Assembly (NCBI RefSeq): GCF_018829635.1
Contig: NZ_JAHKKG010000014.1
Span: 62,001 to 126,000, forward strand
Source: Paractinoplanes bogorensis
Lineage (GTDB): Bacteria > Actinomycetota > Actinomycetes > Mycobacteriales > Micromonosporaceae
Direction of reading: 5' to 3'
DNA length: 64,000 bases
Below the pieces are notes generated by a model that saw only the letters and a program-made list of their open reading frames with translations, had not been told where the DNA came from and ran no database searches. Position 1 is the stretch's first letter. Every line of letters starts with the position of its first letter. This document shows positions 25,677 to 33,681 of this stretch, piece by piece. Both the position numbers and the translations under genes were made by a program.

Positions 25677-28109
25677 ATGCAGCAACGCTCGGGAGAATCG
25701 TCCGACCGTCCGGACGCGACCGTCCGGATCGTGCTCGGCGCCGCCGGAGAGGCACAGCCGGCGCCCGACGCGACGGCAGTGATCTCCACCGTCGACAAGG
25801 ACGCGACCACCCGGCTCGAGGTCGGCGACAAGACCGTCCGGATCCCGGTCGGACCCGACGACGCCTCGCAGACCCGGTTCATGCCGGCCCCGGTGATCAC
25901 CACCGGCGGCACGCAGACCGCCCTGGTCACCGAGCCCGCCGCGGCGGCCGACCACGAGTCCGGGGCCGACCACCGGCCCGAGTTCGCGCTTGTCGGCATC
26001 ATCGCCTCCGTGCTCGGGCTGGCCGCCCTGGTCACCCCGCAGGGCCCGCTCGACGTCGCCCTGCTGCTGGTGCTGTCGCTGTTCGGCCCGGGGGCCGCGC
26101 TGCTGTCGATCGCCAACGTCAAGAACCGCCTGGTCTCCTGGGCCCTGACCGTGGCCGGCAGCCTGTCGATCGTGACGATCCTCTCGGTCCTCACCCTGTG
26201 GGCCAAGGTCTGGTCGCCCACCGCCTGGTTCGGCGCGCTGGCCGGCGTCACCCTGATCGGCTCGGCGGTGCAGTTCTTCCGGCTGACCCGCTCGGGTGTG
26301 CCGCTGATCCTGGGCCGCAGCGGCAAGGCGTACGACAAGGTCGACAACGGTCTCGCCCTGGGCGCCATCCCGTTCGTGACGCTGGTCGCCGGTCTCGGCC
26401 TGTGGATCCTCGCGCTCGCCCGGCTCTCCCCCGACCAGGTCGGCCTCTACGGCTTCACCGCCGCGCTGGGCGTGCCGTTCGTGGTCGGCATGGTGCTGCT
26501 GTTCATCGGCTTCGCGGTCGAGTTGTTCGGCCGGGCCCGGCCCCTGGTGATGGCGGCCTTCCTGGTCGTCGTGCCGATCGTCATGCAGGCCACGGTGCCG
26601 CTGCTGGACGGCACGATCGAATACGCCTGGACCTACAAGCACATCGGCGTCGTCGACCTGATCCGCGACAACGGCAGCCTGATCAGCGGCAGCGACATCT
26701 ACCAGCAGTGGCCCGGCTTCTTCGCCGCGGTCGCGATGATCTCGCACGTCTCCGGCGTCGACTCGATCTCGTTCGCGGCCTGGTCGTCGCTGCTGTTCGC
26801 GCTGGTCACCTCGCTGATGACGGCCGCCCTGCTGCGCCAGTTCACCAAGGACCGCCGGGTCATCGGCCTGGCCGTGCTGCTGTTCCAGGCCTGCATGTGG
26901 GTCGACATCGGCTACTTCTCGCCGCAGGCGCTGGTCTTCGCGCTGATGCTGGCGTTCTGGGTGATCGTCTCCCGCTGGCTGATCGGCGCCCCCGAGATCA
27001 AGGGCGAGCCCAAGGGCCGGATCGGCCGGCTGCGCGCCTGGGCCGTCAAGGGCATGCCGCCGCGGATCGAGACCGACGCCCGCACCCGTCGCTTCGCCTG
27101 CCTGGGCGCGGCCGGCATCTTCGCCGCGATCGTGGTGTCGCACCAGCTGACCCCGGTGCTGATGATGGTGCCGCTGTTCGCGCTGACCATCCTCGGCATC
27201 CTCAAGCCCAAGACGTTCCTGGTCGGCCTGATCGCGATCATGCTGATCTTCTTCGTGCCCCGGCTGGGCTCGGTGAACAGCCAGTACAGCCTGTTCAGCT
27301 TCGACCTGCTGTCCAACGCGTCGGGCAACTCGGCCAGCTGGCGCACGCCGGAGCAGCAGTTCTCGGCCACGGTGTCGCGCATCCTGGCCATCGGGGTCTG
27401 GCTGGTGGCCCTGGTCGCGGTCTTCCTGACCCGCAAGAAGCTGGGCCGGGTGCTGGTGCCCGCGGTGATCGGCTTCGCGCCGATGGTGACGCTGGTGGCC
27501 GGCAACTACGGCGGCGAGGCGATCTACCGGGTCTTCGCGTTCTCGATGCCGTTCGTCGGCCTGCTGATCGGCGTGCTCTGGGCCGGCAAGGGCCGCCGCG
27601 GGGTGCCCGCCATGCTCGCCTCGGGCGTGGTGCTGACCCTGATGCTGCTGGGCGGCCTGCAGGGCCTCCAGGGCCAGCTGATGGTGCACCAGGTGCGGGC
27701 CACCGACATCGAGGCGGCCGAGTACTTCTATCAGAACGCCGAGCCCGGCTCGGGTCTGGTCCTGGTCGCGCCGAACTTCCCGACCAAGCTCGAGGCCAAC
27801 TACGGCGAGTTCAACAAGGGCCACGTGTCGGTCGACATCTCGCTGATCGGTGACCCGCTGTTCACCGGCAACATCAACGGGACCCGGCTGCCCGACATCG
27901 AGACGTACATCCGCGCCATGAACTACCCGACCAACTACCTGGTGGTCAGCGACGCGATGGACGACTACACCGACTACTTCGGCACGGCTCAGGACGACGC
28001 GATGCAGTCGCTCGACTCGGCGCTCCGGGCCTCGTCCAACTGGCAGGTCTTCTACCAGGGCCCGGGCGTGGCGATCTTCAAGCTGGTCGGACAGGCCACC
28101 GCGCAATAG
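25677..28109 (+). CDS. Large polytopic membrane protein of the polysaccharide locus
   Basis: 810 residues from ATG at 25677 (GGAGG nine bases upstream). About 100 hydrophilic N-terminal residues, then I count roughly 13-15 membrane helices between about 105 and 680 (FALVGIIASVLGLAALV onward), with an outside-type loop carrying DGTIEYAWTYKHIGVVDLIRDNG and YQQWPGFFAAVAMIS. The last 140 residues are a soluble domain (ATDIEAAEYFYQNAEPGSG). The layout resembles GT-C-type transferases or O-antigen polymerases, but I see no decisive motif. Most likely a glycan polymerase or membrane glycosyltransferase using the products of the three upstream GT2 enzymes. A terminator follows. Confidence 0.75.
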   Translation: MQQRSGESSDRPDATVRIVLGAAGEAQPAPDATAVISTVDKDATTRLEVGDKTVRIPVGPDDASQTRFMPAPVITTGGTQTALVTEPAAAADHESGADHRPEFALVGIIASVLGLAALVTPQGPLDVALLLVLSLFGPGAALLSIANVKNRLVSWALTVAGSLSIVTILSVLTLWAKVWSPTAWFGALAGVTLIGSAVQFFRLTRSGVPLILGRSGKAYDKVDNGLALGAIPFVTLVAGLGLWILALARLSPDQVGLYGFTAALGVPFVVGMVLLFIGFAVELFGRARPLVMAAFLVVVPIVMQATVPLLDGTIEYAWTYKHIGVVDLIRDNGSLISGSDIYQQWPGFFAAVAMISHVSGVDSISFAAWSSLLFALVTSLMTAALLRQFTKDRRVIGLAVLLFQACMWVDIGYFSPQALVFALMLAFWVIVSRWLIGAPEIKGEPKGRIGRLRAWAVKGMPPRIETDARTRRFACLGAAGIFAAIVVSHQLTPVLMMVPLFALTILGILKPKTFLVGLIAIMLIFFVPRLGSVNSQYSLFSFDLLSNASGNSASWRTPEQQFSATVSRILAIGVWLVALVAVFLTRKKLGRVLVPAVIGFAPMVTLVAGNYGGEAIYRVFAFSMPFVGLLIGVLWAGKGRRGVPAMLASGVVLTLMLLGGLQGLQGQLMVHQVRATDIEAAEYFYQNAEPGSGLVLVAPNFPTKLEANYGEFNKGHVSVDISLIGDPLFTGNINGTRLPDIETYIRAMNYPTNYLVVSDAMDDYTDYFGTAQDDAMQSLDSALRASSNWQVFYQGPGVAIFKLVGQATAQ

Positions 28110-28123
28110 AGCAACGACAAGAT

Positions 28124-28163
28124 CAACGGCCCGTTTCCCGTACGCGCGGGAGGCGGGCCGTTG
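28124..28163 (+). terminator. Hairpin terminator
   Basis: CAACGGCCCG at 28124-28133 pairs with CGGGCCGTTG at 28154-28163; the 20-base loop holds a second small CCCG/CGGG stem. It ends the glycosyltransferase transcription unit. Confidence 0.7.
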
Positions 28164-28227
28164 TCGTCGGGCCACCCGTCATGAGTGAACGTACGATTCG
28201 TGCCCGGTGTCCGGATAGCCTCTGGGT

Positions 28228-28602
28228 GTGAAGTTGCTGTCGAAGTTCAAGCTCGGCAAGGTGCAGATCGCCGCGCTGGTGGTGGCCGCGCTCGTGATCT
28301 TCGTGCTGATCGGGCGCGGGGGCGGGAGCACCGGCGGCGACACCGGGCCCGGCGACCTGGACAACGGCGCCGTGCGGGCCTGTGACACCTTCGCCGGCGG
28401 GCAGGCGTCGGCCCGCAGCAACTCGGCCCGGCTGGCCCTGGCCGACAAGGTCACCACGTTGGCCGCCAAGAGCGACAACGACGCCGTACGCACGCGGGCG
28501 ATGGAACTGGGCCGGCACGCCGACGAGGGCAACGCGGCGTGGCGTACGGCTGGGAACGCTCTTACCCAGGCCTGCGCGGACGCGGGCTGGACGGCGCCCT
28601 AA
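28228..28602 (+). CDS. Small membrane-anchored protein
   Basis: 124 residues. KLLSKFKLGK precedes one transmembrane helix (VQIAALVVAALVIFVLI, about 12-28), then a Gly/Thr linker and an outside helical domain with two Cys (VRACDTFAG and TQACADAG) that could form a disulfide. No family recognised. GTG start. It ends in a four-base overlap with the convergent beta-helix gene. Position suggests a link to the polysaccharide genes, nothing more. Confidence 0.65.
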   Translation: MKLLSKFKLGKVQIAALVVAALVIFVLIGRGGGSTGGDTGPGDLDNGAVRACDTFAGGQASARSNSARLALADKVTTLAAKSDNDAVRTRAMELGRHADEGNAAWRTAGNALTQACADAGWTAP

Positions 28603-29984
28603 CGCTTCAGGGTCGAGGCCTTGTCGAAGCCGGTGCGCGACACCCACTCGTCGTACGGGACCGAGGCCTCGGTGAAGCTGCCGTTGAGGATCGAGAAGTT
28701 GTTGTCGCCGGTCTGGTAGTCGTTCTTGTCGATCACCATGTTGGGCGAGGCGCCGCCGTCGATCTGCAGGCGGTAGATCGGGACGCTGTCGTTGCGGGTC
28801 ACCGTGTTGCCGGTGATCTTCAGGCCCTCGATGCTGCCCGCGAAGTCGCTGCCGGTGGCCAGCAGGAAGGTGAACTTCTTCATGTCGGCGAAGGTGTTGT
28901 TGCTGACCGTCAGGCCGGCCGCGCAGCGCAGCACCATGCCGGTGTCGTTCTCGAAGCCGGACTGGGTGCCGCCGATCGCCTTGTTGTTCGAGAAGACGTT
29001 GTTGGCGCAGGCGCCGTTGTTGCCGGTGCCGGTCTCCATCACGCCGTCGTTGGCCTCGAACGTGTTGCCGTCGATGGTGACGTTGGCGGCGTCGTAGATC
29101 TCCATGCCGCCGCCGTCGATGCCGTAGTCCTCCGACGGGCCGTGGTTGCGGCGCACCGTGTTGTTGCGGAAGACCGGCCCCGGCTTGGCCGTGAGGAAGG
29201 TGGCCGACAGCCCGTAGCCGCCGAAGTCGTCGCCGTCCTGCTTGGTGTTCTGGATGATCCGGTCCTGGTCGTGCACGTTGTTGCCGTCGACCAGCACGCC
29301 CTTGCCGCCGCCGGTGACGCCGATGCCGGCGCCGTTGCCGTAGATCTCGGAGCCGGTGACCCGCACCTCGTTGGAGTCGGTGACCAGGATGCCGTAGCAG
29401 CCCACCGGCAGCCCGGCCGAGTTCTCGCCGTGGCTGTCGCGCACGACCACCCCGCGGATCGTGATCTTGCTGGTCTTGTGCACCCGGATGCCGCTGCCGT
29501 GGTCGCCGTTGATGTTCACGTCGGCGTTCGGCTTGGGCACGCAGCCCTGCACGATCACGTCGGCGATGGTGGTGCCGGTGGCCGCGACCAGGATCCCGTC
29601 GCGCACGCCGGAGACGCCCTCGACCGTCGCCTTCTCGCCCGGGGCGCTGCTGACGGTCAGGTTGGGCCGCGAGACGGTGAACGGGGCGTACGTGCCCTCG
29701 CGGACGAAGATCTTGGAACCGGCCGGCGCCACCTCGACCGCGTGCGAGATCGACTTCCACGGCTTGTCCGGGCTGCCGTCGGCGTCGTCCGAGCCCCGGG
29801 TGGACACCCAGAGCCCGGGGCCGGCGGCCTCGACGTCGGGTGGCCCCTCGTAGAAGTACGCCCGGTAGCCGGCCGCCGCGGTGCCGCCGAGCAGCAGCAC
29901 CATGAGCAGACCCAGCCAGCGGCGGCGGGTACCGGCCGGGGCGCGATGACTGGCGCGCCTCGACCGGTGATGCGCTCCGGTCAC
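28599..29984 (-). CDS. Right-handed parallel beta-helix protein, membrane-anchored
   Basis: 461 residues. A signal-anchor helix (WLGLLMVLLLGGTAAAGY, about 23-40) exposes the rest outside. GLWVSTRGSDDADGSPDKPWKSISHAVE is the standard entry into pectate-lyase-like beta-helices, followed by many coils with N-ladder residues: VLVDGNNVHD, VFRNNTVRRNHG, VTIDGNTFEANDG, LTVSNNTFADM, LKITGNTVTRND. Such proteins bind or cleave acidic or acetylated polysaccharides as lyases or epimerases; catalytic residues cannot be picked by eye. GTG start overlaps the stop of the GH26-like gene, making it the third gene of a deacetylase/GH26-like/beta-helix operon. Confidence 0.85.
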   Translation of the reverse strand: MTGAHHRSRRASHRAPAGTRRRWLGLLMVLLLGGTAAAGYRAYFYEGPPDVEAAGPGLWVSTRGSDDADGSPDKPWKSISHAVEVAPAGSKIFVREGTYAPFTVSRPNLTVSSAPGEKATVEGVSGVRDGILVAATGTTIADVIVQGCVPKPNADVNINGDHGSGIRVHKTSKITIRGVVVRDSHGENSAGLPVGCYGILVTDSNEVRVTGSEIYGNGAGIGVTGGGKGVLVDGNNVHDQDRIIQNTKQDGDDFGGYGLSATFLTAKPGPVFRNNTVRRNHGPSEDYGIDGGGMEIYDAANVTIDGNTFEANDGVMETGTGNNGACANNVFSNNKAIGGTQSGFENDTGMVLRCAAGLTVSNNTFADMKKFTFLLATGSDFAGSIEGLKITGNTVTRNDSVPIYRLQIDGGASPNMVIDKNDYQTGDNNFSILNGSFTEASVPYDEWVSRTGFDKASTLKR

Positions 29985-30988
29985 CCGGTGAAGACCGGGT
30001 CGTTCGACATCGCCTTGTAGGCCGCCAGGCTCGCGGCCGTCGAGTCGATCCGCCAGTTCTCGCGGGAGCTCGGGTGCGTGTCGGTGTCGAACCAGACCGC
30101 CCCGCCCACGGCGGGGTGCGCCTTGATCCAGTCGCGGAAGTCGGCGATCCAGTCGGGCTTGGTGCTGCCGCCGCGGTCGACCGCCGAAACCTCAGTGATC
30201 ATGACCGGCTTCCGGGACGCGTAGGTGGCATAGAACTCGTCGAACATGTCGCCCGGTGACTGCGTCTGGGCGAAGCCGGAAATACCGGCCCAGTCGACGT
30301 ACTCATCACCCGGATAATAGTTCGTGTACGCGTTCCAATCCTCACTGGGGCGCGAATTCCAGTTCGGGCTCCAGACCCACGAAACATTGTCCGCACCCTG
30401 TTCGCGGAAGATGCGGTGGATCCGCCGGTATGCCGAGATGTAGCCCTCGGTGTCCTGGTTGTTGGCCGGTCCGCCCCACTTGTAGAAATCGCGGTTCATG
30501 TCCCAGGCCCACCGCATGAGCGTCGGCCGTTTCCGTTGTTTCATCCGTTTCGCGGCCCGCGCGATCAGTTTGTCCGAAGAGCCGCCGTTGACTTCTTTGT
30601 ACTCCGGGCCGCGCCACGAAATCATCAGCGTGCTTTTCGACGACACATAGGCCAGTGAGACCGGCAGATCGTCGGTCCACGAGTAGTAGCGGTGCACGAT
30701 GCGCTCGGCCCGCCCGAGCTGGCGGCGACGCAGATCGATGCCCACGTTCGCCCCCATGCCCTTGAGGTCGACGTAGGCCCCGAGCATGACCTTGCCGTTC
30801 TCGAACGGCACGGCGCCGCCGCCCTCGGTGACCGGGGGCAGTTCGGCGGGATCCTCCGAGGCGCCACCGGACGGCGGCGGGTGGGACACGACCGGGGGCA
30901 CGGCGTCGTTCGACCGGTAGGTCTCGCACCCGGCGAGCGGGACAGCGGCGGCCAGGGCGGACAGGCCCAGCAGGTTCCGGCGCCTCAT
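29981..30988 (-). CDS. GH26-like glycoside hydrolase lipoprotein
   Basis: 335 residues. RRRNLLGLSALAAAVPLAGC is a signal peptide with lipobox (Cys about 21), so it is a surface lipoprotein. The catalytic domain (about 65-330) looks like family 26 (mannanase-type TIM barrel): LMRWAWDMNRDFYKWG at strand 4, VSWVWSPNW, and KPVMITEVSAVDR with the nucleophile Glu. The acid/base position, usually Glu in a HEMN context, is Asp (WDMN). Probably trims or edits the exported polysaccharide. ATG at 30988 overlaps the deacetylase stop. Confidence 0.75.
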   Translation of the reverse strand: MRRRNLLGLSALAAAVPLAGCETYRSNDAVPPVVSHPPPSGGASEDPAELPPVTEGGGAVPFENGKVMLGAYVDLKGMGANVGIDLRRRQLGRAERIVHRYYSWTDDLPVSLAYVSSKSTLMISWRGPEYKEVNGGSSDKLIARAAKRMKQRKRPTLMRWAWDMNRDFYKWGGPANNQDTEGYISAYRRIHRIFREQGADNVSWVWSPNWNSRPSEDWNAYTNYYPGDEYVDWAGISGFAQTQSPGDMFDEFYATYASRKPVMITEVSAVDRGGSTKPDWIADFRDWIKAHPAVGGAVWFDTDTHPSSRENWRIDSTAASLAAYKAMSNDPVFTG

Positions 30989-31797
30989 GTCAGGTTCCGC
31001 CCGAACGTGCGGGCCACCTTGCGGACCGCGCGCCAGCCCGGCTGGGCCAGCTGCTTGACCTTGGGGATCAGGCCGGCCTCACCGTGCTGGACCAGCGCGA
31101 CCAGATCGGCCCCGCTGTGGTCGGGCGTGGGCTGCAGACGCGGGACGGCCAGCTTCTTCTCCCCCGGCGTGTGCAGGCGGCGGCCGACCTCGGTGGCGTT
31201 GTCGTAGCCGGTGGCCCCGACGAGTTCACGCACCCGCCGGCTGTTGTATCCGTGCGGGTAGGCGAACGACCGTACCTTCACCTGCAGCCGCTGCTCGAGC
31301 TGTTCGTGGCTGCTGATGATCTCGTTCCGCAGCTGGGCCGGGGGCAGCACGTCGAGCGGGTGGTGGATCAGGCTGTGGTTGCCGATCTCGATCCCGGCCG
31401 TGGCCACCTCGCCGAGCTCGTCCCAGGTGAGCATCGGCCCGAAGTCCGGGGCCCACTGGCCGAGCCAGCCCGCCGTGCCGCCCAGGTGACCGACCGAGGC
31501 GTACAGCGTGGCGCCGGCTCCGGTCTCCTCGAGGATCGGCACGCCCTGGGTCAGGAAGTCGCGGTAACCGTCGTCGAACGTGACCGCGAGCAGCTTGTCG
31601 GTGCTGCCGGCGGCCAGCAGGTCGAGCGCTTCCGTGAGGCCGACCAGGCGGTACCCGGCGGCGGTGAGCGCCTGCAACTGCTCACGGAGCAGCTCGGGCG
31701 GGACCGCGAGGTCACGCATGGGCCCGCCGACGGCGGACACGGAGTGGTACATGAGTGCCGGCAGGGTGGCCCAGCCCGGCCTCGTCGTCACGGTCAC
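30985..31797 (-). CDS. Polysaccharide deacetylase (CE4/NodB)
   Basis: 270 residues of NodB homology: ALMYHSVS, VTFDDGYRDF (catalytic Asp plus metal Asp), IGNHSLIHHPL (metal HxxxH), RSFAYPHGYN. Deacetylates N- or O-acetyl groups on a polysaccharide. No signal peptide is seen from the GTG at 31797, so cytoplasmic or exported by an unseen route. First gene of the leftward three-gene operon facing the glycosyltransferase genes; an inverted repeat lies 31 bases before the start. Confidence 0.9.
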   Translation of the reverse strand: MTVTTRPGWATLPALMYHSVSAVGGPMRDLAVPPELLREQLQALTAAGYRLVGLTEALDLLAAGSTDKLLAVTFDDGYRDFLTQGVPILEETGAGATLYASVGHLGGTAGWLGQWAPDFGPMLTWDELGEVATAGIEIGNHSLIHHPLDVLPPAQLRNEIISSHEQLEQRLQVKVRSFAYPHGYNSRRVRELVGATGYDNATEVGRRLHTPGEKKLAVPRLQPTPDHSGADLVALVQHGEAGLIPKVKQLAQPGWRAVRKVARTFGRNLT

Positions 31798-31827
31798 GCG
31801 GTCGTCCTCGTACGCCTTGTGGTCTGA

Positions 31828-31848
31828 GGTTCCACGCTAAGTGGAACC
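31828..31848. promoter_or_regulatory. Perfect inverted repeat, candidate operator
   Basis: GGTTCCAC at 31828-31835, five bases, GTGGAACC at 31841-31848, in the divergent region between the deacetylase operon and the small membrane protein gene. Position and symmetry suit a repressor dimer; a short RNA hairpin is the alternative. Confidence 0.55.
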
Positions 31849-31956
31849 CTTGCGCTGGTCGCGGGTTTCTCCGTTTTGTCCCTCTGCCGAAAGTCGTAGG
31901 CGCGGTCCCGCTCCGGGCAGAAGCGCGCAGGGATCTCCACCCGGAAGGGTGAGGCT

Positions 31957-32190
31957 ATGACATTCGATCCCTTGCGCTGCGCGGAGGCTACTTGTCAGGC
32001 GGCCGTCGTGCTAGGGGCCACGCTGCTCCCGGCGGCCTGGCAGACCCTCGACAGCGGCCTCGCGGCCGTCCTGGCCGGGATGTTTCTGGTCATCTCGGCC
32101 GCGATCTATGCACTGCACGCCGTGACGTTCGATTCCTTCCGGCTGACCGGGCGCTCCCGACCGGCAGATTTTCGGAGCCGGCAGCCGTGA
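31957..32190 (+). CDS. Small two-helix membrane protein
   Basis: 77 residues with two hydrophobic segments (AAVVLGATLLPAAW, weak; LAAVLAGMFLVISAAIYAL, strong) and a basic C-terminal tail (RLTGRSRPADFRSRQP). ATG at 31957 with AAGGGTGAGG upstream. Its stop overlaps the next gene's GTG (GTGA), so the two are co-translated. No family recognised. Confidence 0.6.
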   Translation: MTFDPLRCAEATCQAAVVLGATLLPAAWQTLDSGLAAVLAGMFLVISAAIYALHAVTFDSFRLTGRSRPADFRSRQP

Positions 32191-32936
32191 CCGGTGAACC
32201 GTCGCGTCCCTCCGCCCGTACCCCCGGTCGACGACGGTCCTTCACCACCTGGGGGCGACGGGATATGTTCCGATTGATCCAAATGCAGGCAGAAAGCGGA
32301 GTTCCGCGCATCAGTGTGGCGTCGGACGGTTACGCCAGTGCCCGCACCGCCCTCACCCGCTACCGCAGTGCCCCGGCCGCCTACTTCGGGGTCGGCCGCT
32401 TCGACCACGAGGGCACGCTGGCCGAGATCATCCTCGACCGGCTGTGCGGCCCGCTGGGCGACTGCCCCCGCCCGGCCACCCTGGTGCACGCCGCGACCTA
32501 CTACCGGCTCTGTGAGACCTGCGCGACCGGGCTCGACGTGCTGACCGTGCCCGAACTGGCCCGGCTGCTCGGCATCGCCTGCCGGCTGGCCCCGGTGCCG
32601 GCCCGGGCCGGACGCCACGCCGCGCCCGAGGAGCCGTCGCCGGCCGGCAACCGGATCGCCCGCGAGTTCTCCACCCGGGTCGACGACCCGCACTGGCGGC
32701 GCGAGCTGTGCGCCGAGCTGGTGCAGACCCCCGGCGCGGTCAACGGCCTGCTGATCGGGGTGGGTGCGCTGACCCATCGCGACGTGCTCGACCTCTATCC
32801 CCGGTTGCGCACGCTGGCCGACGAGCTACCGGCCGGCGTACGGGAGGAATTGTCCCGGGCCACCGCTCGACCGCTCTCGCCCGCCGGGGTGGCCGGGCTG
32901 CGCCTCGGTCTCAGCGCGCCCCGCCCGTCAGCCTGA
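32187..32936 (+). CDS. Hypothetical protein coupled to a small membrane protein
   Basis: 249 residues from the overlapping GTG at 32187; an internal ATG at 32265 (MFRLIQMQAESG) may be the real start. After a basic first 27 residues it is a mostly helical soluble protein with four Cys in two pairs (RLCGPLGDC and RLCETCATG) around one another, then REFSTRVDDPHWRRELCAEL. The Cys set could bind metal. I recognise no domain. Codon bias with G/C third positions supports a real gene. Its end overlaps the convergent gene by 26 bases. Confidence 0.6.
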   Translation: MTGEPSRPSARTPGRRRSFTTWGRRDMFRLIQMQAESGVPRISVASDGYASARTALTRYRSAPAAYFGVGRFDHEGTLAEIILDRLCGPLGDCPRPATLVHAATYYRLCETCATGLDVLTVPELARLLGIACRLAPVPARAGRHAAPEEPSPAGNRIAREFSTRVDDPHWRRELCAELVQTPGAVNGLLIGVGALTHRDVLDLYPRLRTLADELPAGVREELSRATARPLSPAGVAGLRLGLSAPRPSA

Positions 32937-33576
32937 CCGTCCGCACCCGGCCCTCACCGGGGCAGTCGCCGCAGGTCGTGATGTAGGCGGTGCGGTCGCG
33001 AATGGTCAGGCCGGACGGCGCGTCCAGCCCGGCCGAGGCGACCGTGGTGTGCACACCGTGTGCCGAGACCCGGACCAGGGCCCCGGTGCGGTCGCCGCTG
33101 AGCAGCCCGTTCCTGGCGATCTCGAGCACGTAGAGCCCGTCCGGCCCCCAGGCCAGGTCGACCACCGCGGTGAACCCGCCCGCGAAGACCTCGGCCGGTC
33201 GGCCCGGCACCACGCGCCACACCCGGGCCCGGCCCGGCGGGAACGGGAAGCCGGTCAGCTCACCCACATAGAACGCGCCGTCCGGCCCGCGGGTGACCGC
33301 GCTCGGCACCGGCGGCATGCGCACCGGCGCGCCCCGCGGCGTGCCGTCGGCCAGCCGGGCCGGCGCCGGCACCATCCGGCTCGGGAACGACGCCACGGTG
33401 ACCCGGCGGCCCCGCGGCGCGAGCCGGATCAACGCGTCCCCCTCGGTCACGTAGATCCGGCCCCGCCGGTCGGCCGCCGAGTCGAACGGCCCGGCCACCG
33501 GGCCCGGCGCGTCCGGCGGCACCGGCGCGCCCACCAGGGCAGCCGCCACCGCGGCCACGACAGTTGCTGTGAACAT
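32911..33576 (-). CDS. Short ScyD/ScyE-like secreted propeller protein
   Basis: 221 residues. A short signal-like N terminus (FTATVVAAVAAALVGAPVPP) precedes NHL-type propeller strands: GRIYVTEGDALIRLAP, AVTRGPDGAFYVGELTGFPFPPG, VVDLAWGPDGLYVLEIA, APSGLTIRDRTAYITTCG. GxxYVGELTGFPFPxG is a mark of ScyD/ScyE family proteins, which are usually around 350 residues; here perhaps two blades are missing, yet the frame has no sign of decay. Function of the family outside scytonemin loci is unknown. ATG at 33576. Confidence 0.75.
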   Translation of the reverse strand: MFTATVVAAVAAALVGAPVPPDAPGPVAGPFDSAADRRGRIYVTEGDALIRLAPRGRRVTVASFPSRMVPAPARLADGTPRGAPVRMPPVPSAVTRGPDGAFYVGELTGFPFPPGRARVWRVVPGRPAEVFAGGFTAVVDLAWGPDGLYVLEIARNGLLSGDRTGALVRVSAHGVHTTVASAGLDAPSGLTIRDRTAYITTCGDCPGEGRVRTVRLTGGAR

Positions 33577-33681
33577 GTGAAGCTCCCCCGTGCTTCCCCC
33601 GAGCCCCGGTTATAGGGCCTGGCGGCGGTGGGCGGGACGACTGAGTCCTCGATCCGACCGTGAGGTGTCATAGTTCAACTC

